DNA of 38,550 nucleotides, from assembly GCA_964404395.1 (NCBI GenBank), contig CAYOKA010000004.1, positions 1-38,550 on the forward strand. The letters are read 5' to 3'. Below, one piece after another: positions 23,332 to 30,162 of the stretch (its first letter is position 1; every line of letters begins with the position of its first letter). The notes below the pieces were generated by a model. It ran no database searches. It was given only the letters and a program-made list of their open reading frames with translations, and was not told the DNA's origin. This stretch comes from JAAYBT01 sp964404395. GTDB taxonomy: Bacteria > Bacillota > Clostridia > Acetivibrionales > DTU013. Made by a program: the position numbers and the translations under genes.

Positions 23332-23510
23332 GTGGCACAATATAATGTATGAAACGTGTTGCACAGGTACATAATATAGTTAGTTTATGAAAATTTAAAG
23401 TTTCAATTTTTTACTAAAGATAAGATATATAATTCACAAACGACAACCTTTTAGTACACAAATGAAGAGAATCCGGGAAAAGAAAAGAGAGTCTGTGACT
23501 CTCTTTTTCC
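23332..23510 (+). ncRNA. Candidate small RNA or attenuated leader
   Basis: About 180 bases between a good promoter and a strong terminator, with no ORF carrying a ribosome site. TGTGGCA near the 5' end can pair loosely with TGCACA 30 bases on. No known RNA family was recognised. It could be a free small RNA or a conditional leader of the gene at 23637. The gap from ytxC to that gene (403 bases) has no other feature. Confidence 0.4.
23483..23510 (+). terminator. Rho-independent terminator
   Basis: AAAAGAGAGTC (23483-23493) pairs perfectly with GACTCTCTTTT (23497-23507) around TGT, ending in TTTTTCC. Confidence 0.75.
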
Positions 23511-23636
23511 CATCTATGGACAAAAACATCCCCATTTTGATAATATATAGATAATTGCTGTAACATAATAGATAATAGGTATAGGCAAGGACGGGAGCTA
23601 ATACAGATATAATATGATTGTTTGGAGGTAGACTGC

Positions 23637-24455
23637 TTGAGAACGATCGGTTTTGTAGGTGCAAGCGGTACAGGTAAGAGCCACAGGGCATCGTGGGTAG
23701 CCAGAGAAAGAGGAATAGATTATATAATTGATGATGGACTTCTTATAAGGGTAAACCAGGTGGTAGCGGGCACATCCGCAAAGAGAGAGAAGACCAGGGT
23801 CGCTTCTATCAAGCATGCATTATTTATTGATGATGTACACGCTGATGAGGTGATCGGTGCCATAAAGGCGAATAAACCTGATGCACTAATGGTTCTTGGA
23901 ACTTCCGAAGGCATGGTGGAGCGAATTGTTCAAAGGCTTCAGTTGCCTGAAATAAGCCAGTTCATTTATATTGAGGATGTAGCCGACGAGTTTGAAATCA
24001 AGCAGGCTGTTGCCACGAGACGGGAGCAGGGAAAGCATGTTATTCCGGTCCCTACCTTTGAAATTAAGAAGGACTTTTCAGGATACTTCCTTGATCCGCT
24101 TCAAATATTCCGGCGCAAAGGCAAAGTGAATTATCAGCTGGACGGCGAAAAATCCGTTGTCAGGCCAACTTTCAGCTATCTTGGGAGCTATACCATATCT
24201 GACTACACAGTTTATCAGATCGTGGAATATGTAGTCACCAGTATTGAGGGAGTAAACAAGATATCGAGATTCCGTGCTGAAAACCACGATGAGGGTATTA
24301 CTATGGAGTTGGAGCTGGTATTGGTATATGGCCATAATATACGCAAGCTTATCCATGAAATCCAGCGAAGGGTTAGTGCAGAGGTGGAAGGGCTGACTGC
24401 GCTTAATATAAAACAGGTGAATGTGACGGTGAAAAGCCTTGTTGTCGACAAATAG
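23637..24455 (+). CDS. P-loop NTPase fused to Asp23/Gls24 domain
   Basis: A 272-residue protein. RTIGFVGASGTGKSHRA at residues 1-17 contains a Walker A loop, and residues about 20-145 form a small NTPase-like domain (HALFIDDVHADEV looks like Walker B). A linker with PVPTFEIKKDFSGYFLDPL leads to a C-terminal Asp23/Gls24 domain (about 183-272: SYTISDYTVYQIVEYVV, then ELVLVYGHNIRKLIHEIQRRV and LNIKQVNVTV). Asp23 domains are found in envelope-stress and membrane-anchored proteins. The start is TTG 23637 with GGAGGT seven bases upstream. The fusion suggests a nucleotide-controlled Asp23 scaffold; this is inference. The function is unknown. Confidence 0.88.
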   Translation: MRTIGFVGASGTGKSHRASWVARERGIDYIIDDGLLIRVNQVVAGTSAKREKTRVASIKHALFIDDVHADEVIGAIKANKPDALMVLGTSEGMVERIVQRLQLPEISQFIYIEDVADEFEIKQAVATRREQGKHVIPVPTFEIKKDFSGYFLDPLQIFRRKGKVNYQLDGEKSVVRPTFSYLGSYTISDYTVYQIVEYVVTSIEGVNKISRFRAENHDEGITMELELVLVYGHNIRKLIHEIQRRVSAEVEGLTALNIKQVNVTVKSLVVDK

Positions 24456-24516
24456 ACGTTTGTATAGGGCTAAGATGGGTAAACTATTCTAAAAAATAAA
24501 TTTTTAGGAGGTCATT

Positions 24517-25680
24517 ATGAACAATTTTACATTTCAGAGCACAACAAATATTATATTCGGAAGAGGAAATGAAAACACTGTTGGATCAGAGGTAAGGAAA
24601 TATTCGAAAAAGGTGTTATTGCATTACGGCGGGGGAAGTATTAAGAAATCTGGACTGTATGATAAGGTTGTCAAGTCCCTGAAGGAAGCGGGAGTTGACT
24701 ATGTTGAGCTTGGCGGCGTCAAGCCCAACCCGAGGCTTAGCCTTGTTTATGAGGGCATTGATTTGTGCAGGAAGAATGATATTGATTTCATACTGGCAGT
24801 CGGAGGAGGCAGTGTAATTGATTCAGCAAAGGGAATTGCTGTGGGAGTATTATATGATGGTGATGTGTGGGATCTTTATGTGAAAAAGGGCACAGCCGAC
24901 GAGGCTCTTCCTGTGGGTACAATACTCACCATTCCTGCGGCGGGAAGCGAAAGCAGTCCAAGTTCAGTTGTTACTAAAGAGGAGGGTCAACTGAAAAGAG
25001 ATATTGGATACGAATTTATAAGGCCTCAGTTTTCAATTTTGAACCCTGAGCTATGCTCGACGCTTCCTCCATATCAGGTAGCATGTGGAGCAACCGATAT
25101 CATGGCTCATGTCATGGAAAGATACTTTACCAACACTCCCAATGTTGAGTTCACCGATAGACTAAGCGAAGCAACACTAGTCACGATGATTAACAATGTG
25201 CCGCGGGTTCTGAAGAACCTCAACGATTACGACGCGTTTGCAGAAATTATGTGGGCGGGAACCATCGCACACAACGGTTTGCTCGGTACAGGCAGGGAGG
25301 AAGACTGGGCGTCGCACAACATAGAGCATGAACTGAGCGGCATATATGATATTGCCCATGGTGCGGGGCTTGCGATAGTATTCCCGGCATGGATGAAATA
25401 TGTATACAAGACTAATGTGAGCCGATTTGTACAGTTTGCCGTGAGGGTGTGGAAAGTGGAGCAGGATTTTGCAAATCCTGAAAAGACAGTATTAGAAGGG
25501 ATTGCTAGGATGGAAAGATTCTTCAAGAGCATCGGCCTCCCTGTTCGCCTAAGCGATGCCGGCATTGGAGATGACCGCTTCGAGGAAATGGCGGAAAAGG
25601 CTGTGGGGACAGGTACACTCGGTAGCTTTGTGAAGCTGAAGAAGGACGACATTGTGAACATTTACAAGCTGGCTAAATAA
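24517..25680 (+). CDS. Iron-containing alcohol dehydrogenase (butanol dehydrogenase type)
   Basis: A 387-residue group III alcohol dehydrogenase. The nucleotide-binding loop is AVGGGSVIDSAKG (about 94-106). Metal ligands are expected at D194 and H198 in GATDIMAHVMERY, H271 in NIEHELSG and H281 in DIAHGAG. The overall pattern is of the BdhA/BdhB/YugJ-like group that reduces aldehydes to alcohols with NAD(P)H. It would act in fermentation by disposing of reducing power. ATG 24517 has TAGGAGG upstream. It follows the P-loop/Asp23 gene by 61 bases with no clear terminator, but the two functions are not obviously linked. Confidence 0.95.
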   Translation: MNNFTFQSTTNIIFGRGNENTVGSEVRKYSKKVLLHYGGGSIKKSGLYDKVVKSLKEAGVDYVELGGVKPNPRLSLVYEGIDLCRKNDIDFILAVGGGSVIDSAKGIAVGVLYDGDVWDLYVKKGTADEALPVGTILTIPAAGSESSPSSVVTKEEGQLKRDIGYEFIRPQFSILNPELCSTLPPYQVACGATDIMAHVMERYFTNTPNVEFTDRLSEATLVTMINNVPRVLKNLNDYDAFAEIMWAGTIAHNGLLGTGREEDWASHNIEHELSGIYDIAHGAGLAIVFPAWMKYVYKTNVSRFVQFAVRVWKVEQDFANPEKTVLEGIARMERFFKSIGLPVRLSDAGIGDDRFEEMAEKAVGTGTLGSFVKLKKDDIVNIYKLAK

Positions 25681-25765
25681 AACAGGTACCTTTCACCGGA
25701 CCATAAAATATAATGATACCATGGAGCATTGCTCAAGCATTGCGCCCTGAAAGGAGAAAATCAGG

Positions 25766-26560
25766 ATGAATGCTAATAATGGCTGTCAATACAGGAATAA
25801 TATGATGCGGCGGCCGTGCCCGTATATGATGCGAGCGAATCCATACATGTCACAGCTGAATCCATATACGATGCAGCAAAGCCAATATATGCCGCAGCAA
25901 AGTCAATACATGCCGCAGCAAAGTCGATACATGCCGCAAAACTATAATGTGCGGCAGCAATATTCTTACATGCGTTTGCTTCATGCGTCACCAAATCTGC
26001 AGTCTGTCGATGTGTATGCAAACGGCAGCCCTATTGCTTATGGCTTATCCTATAGCGGATTTACAGAATATCTTCAAATGATAGCGGGTAGATACAGTGT
26101 TCAGATATTTGCAGCAGGAACTACGAGTCCGGCATTATTGAATGCGACTATAGAGCTGCCGAGCCAGTCAATTAATACGGCTGTGATAATCGGCCTGTCA
26201 CCGAATATCACAATGAAGACATTTTTTGAAACTGTAATACAAATTGCACCGGGGCAGTTGTATTTGCGGTTTGCAAATCTGGTACCGGACAGCCCGGATA
26301 TGGATCTGGCTTTACCTGATGGAACCAGGCTATTCGAAGACGTTACTTACGGCATGGCCACAAACTATAGGCCAATTGCATCGGGGACGCATACATTCTA
26401 TCTTCAACGGAGCAACACGGATACACTGCTCTTGTATGTGCCGAATATCAGTCTGGGTGAGGGCAGATTTTATACGATTTATGCAGTAGGGCGGATTAGC
26501 GGGACAGTGCCACTTCAGGTGCTGATACCTTTAGACGGGAATTCATATATCAGTGTGTAG
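25766..26560 (+). CDS. DUF4397 protein with QQSQYMP repeats
   Basis: A 264-residue protein. The first 65 residues are rich in Met, Pro, Gln, Tyr and Asn (NPYMSQLNPYTMQQSQYMP) and include three exact 21-base repeats encoding QQSQYMP or QQSRYMP (25874-25936). Residues about 66-264 form two DUF4397-type beta domains (YMRLLHASPNLQSVDVYANG and LYLRFANLVPDSPDMDLALP). No signal peptide is seen, although DUF4397 proteins are often external. The N-terminal composition resembles spore coat or exosporium proteins, so a spore-surface role is inferred. AAAGGAG lies before ATG 25766. The gene is convergent with the DUF6062 gene; a terminator between them was not clear. Confidence 0.87.
   Translation: MNANNGCQYRNNMMRRPCPYMMRANPYMSQLNPYTMQQSQYMPQQSQYMPQQSRYMPQNYNVRQQYSYMRLLHASPNLQSVDVYANGSPIAYGLSYSGFTEYLQMIAGRYSVQIFAAGTTSPALLNATIELPSQSINTAVIIGLSPNITMKTFFETVIQIAPGQLYLRFANLVPDSPDMDLALPDGTRLFEDVTYGMATNYRPIASGTHTFYLQRSNTDTLLLYVPNISLGEGRFYTIYAVGRISGTVPLQVLIPLDGNSYISV
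25874..25936 (+). repeat. Three 21-bp in-frame repeats (QQSQYMP)
   Basis: Units at 25874-25894, 25895-25915 and 25916-25936, nearly identical, encode QQSQYMP, QQSQYMP and QQSRYMP. They have the same unit length as the repeats in the Met/Pro-rich gene at 1482, though the peptide is different. Confidence 0.85.
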
Positions 26561-26597
26561 GGTTAAAAAGCACCCGGTGGCTGACACCCTGCAGGCA

Positions 26598-27374
26598 TTA
26601 TTTTAAATCCGAATAGCTTTTAAGCTTCTGTATGCTGCGAGGCAGCGCATCCTTTGAGTTGCCCCAGGGAGCATCGTTGTTACGGTAATCGAATTTTTTG
26701 GTGAACCAATCCAATTCCTGTTCAATTCTATCCATGTTCTCAATCTGCTGTTCCATGAGCAGGCTTAAAAACTTCTCACCTTCTGTGGCTTTTAAATATT
26801 TCTGAGATGCTTCAATCAGCATTTTGAGATGAACCAGACAAAAGCCCTTCTTTTCTGCAAAAAGCTTGCGGAAATCCGCTTCTTTTGACCAAAGGTACAT
26901 GACCACATCCAAATATCTGTCCATTGTATATTCCAGACGGCTGCATATAGTACAGCTGCTTTCAATATCTGCCAACAGCTTAATCAGCTCTGCCTGAGGT
27001 GAAGCTGACCGATCCTTCGAGGCGAATTTGCCTGACAGAGAGCTAAAAAATGAGCCGGAATTTCTTTTGTTATTTGCGGCGTTAATAATATCCTTACTGA
27101 TTTTTTTAATCTGGGAAAGTTTCTCCTTCATATGGGTATGTGTCTCAAGGGCTAAACCCAGGCGATTCTCCTGCCTGTTGTACAGCAGTTCAAAATGCCT
27201 GCGGCAAAAGCCTTTTTTATTAGTATCTATTCTGCTATCCGGCTCCATCAGCGCCGGACCGAGATAATAATCAGTGTATTCCTTCTCAAGCTTGCTATGA
27301 AGCAGGCACAGCGGACATTCACAGTCTTGTCCAAATGCTTCCGTTACCGGAATTGTGTAAATTTTTTCTTTCAT
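26598..27374 (-). CDS. DUF6062 family protein
   Basis: A 258-residue soluble protein starting MKEKIYTIPVTEAFGQ. Two CxxC-type and two C-x-x-H-type sites are visible: CECPLC near residue 20, FCRRH near 57, CTIC near 143, and FCLVHL near 177. This suggests two zinc-binding knuckles in a duplicated helical fold. I recognise it as the DUF6062 family of Clostridia; its function is unknown. ATG 27374 follows AAGGAGGAG on the minus strand. Copy B of the 115-bp inverted-repeat element begins just beyond that ribosome site, so the element lies in this gene's 5' untranslated or promoter region. Confidence 0.85.
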   Translation of the reverse strand: MKEKIYTIPVTEAFGQDCECPLCLLHSKLEKEYTDYYLGPALMEPDSRIDTNKKGFCRRHFELLYNRQENRLGLALETHTHMKEKLSQIKKISKDIINAANNKRNSGSFFSSLSGKFASKDRSASPQAELIKLLADIESSCTICSRLEYTMDRYLDVVMYLWSKEADFRKLFAEKKGFCLVHLKMLIEASQKYLKATEGEKFLSLLMEQQIENMDRIEQELDWFTKKFDYRNNDAPWGNSKDALPRSIQKLKSYSDLK

Positions 27375-27392
27375 GGGCTCCTCCTTAACAAA

Positions 27393-27507
27393 GCTTTTGC
27401 GATGTAACCTTAATCAAACTTAGCTGCACAATATATAGTGACATACTTTCATACATACCCGCAATATATTGTGCTGCGGAACTTAAAACATGTAACATCG
27501 CAAAATG
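27393..27507. mobile_element. 115-bp MITE-like inverted-repeat element, copy B
   Basis: The same length as copy A at 22018-22132, 11 differences. Terminal inverted repeats TTTTGCGATGT (27395-27405) and its complement (27495-27505). The internal stem has two mismatches, but one T-A pair of copy A is C-G here, a compensatory change that keeps the fold. It lies four bases beyond the ribosome site of the DUF6062 gene. Confidence 0.75.
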
Positions 27508-27642
27508 ACCCAACTGTGTTACAATATACATGTATAGTATCACCTGCATCACAGCTTATTGTAGATATAGACCTATTATAACATGAATTCATGATATAAT
27601 CGCACATGTGCATTTTCGCAATTTTATGTAGATTGTTGTGAG

Positions 27643-28560
27643 GTGATTTGTATTTTATATAAAGATTATGAGCTGCATTATGAAGCGGGTTCCCCGGGCA
27701 GTTCCGGGGGCGGCTGCGTTACTGTGCTTGGGGTCAGGGATTTTAACCCGGTTCACACTTTTGAGTGCGGGCAATGCTTCAGATGGTATAAAGAGCCTGA
27801 CGGCAGCTATACGGGAGTGGTGCGGGGCAAGGTTGCCAACGTGGAATATACGCCTGGCAGGCTGGTATTGAATAATGTGACTTTGGACGATTTCAAGCAG
27901 GTTTGGTTTGATTACTTCGATCTTGGAACTGACTACGCATTGATAAAGAAAGCAGTTTCCATAGACAGCATCATGGAAAAGGCGGTGGAATTCGGTGATG
28001 GGATTCGCTTGCTAAGGCAGGAGCCTTGGGAGGCTTTGATTTCATTTATACTTTCCTCTAATAATAGGATACCTCGGATAATGAAAATAGTAAGTGAAAT
28101 ATCGAAGCTTTTCGGAGAAAGACTTGAAGCCTTTGGGAAAGAATATTTCAGCTTTCCTGAAGCTCAAACTCTTGCAGGCTGCTGTCTTGAACAGATTGAG
28201 CAATGTAGAGCCGGTTACAGGTGTGGGTATATACATGAAACAGCCAGGACAGTAGCTCAAGGGAGATTTGACCCTGAGGGACTGGCCGGAATGGACACGA
28301 ATGAAGCCAGAAATGCTCTCATGGGGTTCAAGGGAGTGGGCAACAAAGTAGCTGACTGCGTTTTGCTATACAGCGGAATTAAGCGAGATGTTTTCCCGAC
28401 GGATGTGTGGGTCAAGCGGGTAATGGAGGGATTATACTTTAAAAGAGAGGCTGGCTTCAAGCAAATCCAACAGTTTGCAGTAGAGCACTTCGGCCAATAT
28501 TCAGGAGCAGCACAGCAATACTTGTTTTATTTTGCAAGGGAACATAAAATCGGCAGATGA
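27643..28560 (+). CDS. DNA glycosylase, 8-oxoguanine (OGG1-like) type
   Basis: A 305-residue HhH-GPD protein. It has the OGG N-terminal region (HTFECGQCFRWYKEPDGS), then EPWEALISFILSSNNRIPRI. The helix-hairpin-helix is GFKGVGNKVADC, with catalytic Lys235, followed by FPTDVWVKR with Asp254. By analogy with OGG1 it excises 8-oxoguanine and has lyase activity. The start is uncertain: GTG 27643 overlaps the AGGTGA site, and no other in-frame ATG lies upstream of residue 111. The first 24 residues, with GSPGSSGGG, may not be part of the conserved fold. The DUF3343 gene follows 51 bases later and is probably co-transcribed. Confidence 0.88.
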   Translation: MICILYKDYELHYEAGSPGSSGGGCVTVLGVRDFNPVHTFECGQCFRWYKEPDGSYTGVVRGKVANVEYTPGRLVLNNVTLDDFKQVWFDYFDLGTDYALIKKAVSIDSIMEKAVEFGDGIRLLRQEPWEALISFILSSNNRIPRIMKIVSEISKLFGERLEAFGKEYFSFPEAQTLAGCCLEQIEQCRAGYRCGYIHETARTVAQGRFDPEGLAGMDTNEARNALMGFKGVGNKVADCVLLYSGIKRDVFPTDVWVKRVMEGLYFKREAGFKQIQQFAVEHFGQYSGAAQQYLFYFAREHKIGR

Positions 28561-28611
28561 ATAACATATAGATGTAAACTATTTTGTTTTGCATTTGGGA
28601 GTGTGAGATAT

Positions 28612-28869
28612 ATGGATGGCATCGCAATAATGGATTCGGGAAATTATGCATTGAAGCTTTGCGACATACTTGAGAGAATAGGCTACGTTTTTGAAGTGAC
28701 ATCGACCCCCTGCCAGATTGCAAAAGGCGGCTGCAGCTATTGCCTAAGATTTCCGCTGGAGTATAAAGAACTGGTACTACAGCAGGCTCACACTAATAAT
28801 ATTACAATCAGAGAGATATATAGAGTGGAACGGCAGCAAATGAAATACAAATATGTAAAAATATATTAA
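28612..28869 (+). CDS. DUF3343 family protein
   Basis: An 85-residue protein with the DUF3343 pattern: DSGNYALKLCDILERIGY, FEVTSTPCQIAKGGC, SYCLRFPLEY. Family members bind or carry sulphur or selenium next to cysteine desulphurases, or act as putative redox-active small proteins; the role here is not clear. The three Cys in PCQIAKGGCSYC could form a metal or redox site. ATG 28612 is preferred because GGGAG lies about ten bases upstream; GTG 28603 is too close to it. The gene probably shares a transcript with the glycosylase gene. Confidence 0.8.
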   Translation: MDGIAIMDSGNYALKLCDILERIGYVFEVTSTPCQIAKGGCSYCLRFPLEYKELVLQQAHTNNITIREIYRVERQQMKYKYVKIY

Positions 28870-28979
28870 AATAACTATAATGCACCTAATTTTTAAAGCG
28901 ATTTAATAGAATGATGAAGAAAATCGAAGGCAGATTGCTAAATTCAACGTTCTGGGGGTTTAATGGCACTTGTGCTTTG

Positions 28980-29008
28980 TTGTTAAACTATAGTCTCGGT
29001 GATATAAT
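28980..29008 (+). promoter_or_regulatory. Sigma-A promoter of the structured RNA
   Basis: TTGTTA (28980-28985) and TATAAT (29003-29008) with 17-base spacing; start expected near 29015. No ORF follows; the transcript runs to the terminator at 29305-29332. Confidence 0.7.
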
Positions 29009-29014
29009 AAAGTT

Positions 29015-29333
29015 ACAGCAAGCGGGACGGCAAGGTTTGTACCGCAGTTGGACATAAATTTGAGCTTTGATAGATAAATAGTTAATAACCTGGAATGCTC
29101 GGATAAACCTATTATTTTGAACCTACATTTGAGAAACGGGAGTCCGGCGTTTGATAGTAGATATCAGGCCACAAGCTAATTCCGGCATACGGCATATCCG
29201 TATGTATCGGCAGTGGAAGATTGAATTTGTCGGCAGGGCACCCACCTGGCATTGGGCTAGGTGTCAAAATATAGGGGAACGGCTTTTCGGGTTTTAAATG
29301 TAGAGGATGATCTTAACGGGTCATCCTTTTTTC
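29015..29333 (+). ncRNA. Structured non-coding RNA of about 320 nt, family unassigned
   Basis: The region runs from a consensus-like promoter to a clear terminator without any ORF that has a ribosome site. CTACATTT (29123-29130) pairs with AAATGTAG (29296-29303), closing a domain of about 180 bases. Inside it CCAC (29169-29172) pairs with GTGG (29213-29216), CCG with CGG, and CATACGG with CCGTATG (29186-29192, 29198-29204). A separate 8-bp stem is CACCTGGC with GCTAGGTG (29243-29250, 29256-29263). I tested by eye for tmRNA, RNase P, SRP RNA and common riboswitch cores and found none. raiA RNA and 6S RNA remain to be tested. Confidence 0.6.
29305..29332 (+). terminator. Terminator of the structured RNA
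   Basis: GGATGATC (29305-29312) pairs with GGTCATCC (29319-29326), with one T-G wobble, then six T residues (29327-29332). Confidence 0.8.
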
Positions 29334-29335
29334 TA

Positions 29336-29361
29336 TAGCCAGAGCGCAGCATAACTGGCTA
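29336..29361. terminator. Hairpin at the end of the two-component operon
   Basis: TAGCCAG (29336-29342) pairs with CTGGCTA (29355-29361). It lies 16 bases beyond the stop of the AraC-type regulator. It lacks a U run on the minus strand, so terminator strength is uncertain. Confidence 0.35.
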
Positions 29362-29376
29362 AAATTGAATTTAGAT

Positions 29377-30162
29377 TTACATTTTACTGGGATAGGATTT
29401 TCCCTGACATTCGCTGGGGGAGATTCCGTAATAATTTTTGAATGCCTTGCTGAAATAATTGTTGTTGCTGTACCCCAGACGATCAGATATTTCCTGGATT
29501 TGAAGTTCATTATCCTCCAACAGTTCTTTCGCCTTTTTCATTCTTAATTTGAGTACATATTCGTAGATCCCTATTCCGTAACTTTTTTTAAATAGCTTTG
29601 ACAAATATTCCTTGGAAAAAAAGTATTTATCACTAAACATTTTAATTTTGATTTGAGAGCAATGATTTTTATCGATATATTCCTTAATCTCACATATCAC
29701 ATCTTTTGGGTCAAGGAGCTGGACGGAGTCGTCATTGTCGGTTTCAGTACTGCCTGCCGATGCCGATATGCTCCGAATCGTGTTGGAATCAAGCAGACTG
29801 ATGGATTTCTCCAGCGCCCTTTTCAGGTCGTTGTACGCCACCGGTTTTAAAATATAATCGATTGCTCCGTTCCGGATTGCTGCCTGTGCATAGTTAAAAT
29901 CATCATAGCCGCTTATCACTATATATTTTGAATGGGGATAGTCGACGGATGCTTTTTTCAGGAATCCGCTTCCGTTCATGATTGGCATGCGCATATCCAC
30001 AAAAACAATTTCCGGGCGGGCTCGTTTCATAATTTCAAGACCCGCCTTACCGTCTGTGGCAATATAAGGCGGAGATTGGATACGATATGACTGCCAGTCG
30101 ATCATTGCTGAAATAGCTGTAGCTACAGGTTTTTCATCGTCTATTATGAGTACTTTAAGCAT
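29377..30162 (-). CDS. AraC-type response regulator (YesN-like)
   Basis: A 261-residue response regulator. The receiver (1-120) has acidic D8 and D9, the phospho-acceptor D56 in VFVDMRMPIMNG, and K106 in DYILKPV. The C-terminal AraC/XylS domain (about 160-258) has two helix-turn-helix units: IKMFSDKYFFSKEYLSKLFKK and IQEISDRLGYSNNNYFSKAFK. It pairs with the kinase gene, which overlaps it by 8 bases. YesN-type regulators usually control neighbouring sugar transport and glycoside hydrolase genes. The divergent ABC permeases and GH36 gene are the likely targets. ATG 30162 lies inside the kinase gene. Confidence 0.93.
   Translation of the reverse strand: MLKVLIIDDEKPVATAISAMIDWQSYRIQSPPYIATDGKAGLEIMKRARPEIVFVDMRMPIMNGSGFLKKASVDYPHSKYIVISGYDDFNYAQAAIRNGAIDYILKPVAYNDLKRALEKSISLLDSNTIRSISASAGSTETDNDDSVQLLDPKDVICEIKEYIDKNHCSQIKIKMFSDKYFFSKEYLSKLFKKSYGIGIYEYVLKLRMKKAKELLEDNELQIQEISDRLGYSNNNYFSKAFKNYYGISPSECQGKSYPSKM

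Noticed and set aside
28980..29333. Known RNA families (tmRNA, RNase P, SRP RNA, cobalamin, SAM, c-di-GMP, T-box)
   Set aside because: None of their conserved cores was found by eye. raiA and 6S RNA were not ruled out because I cannot recall their consensus well enough.
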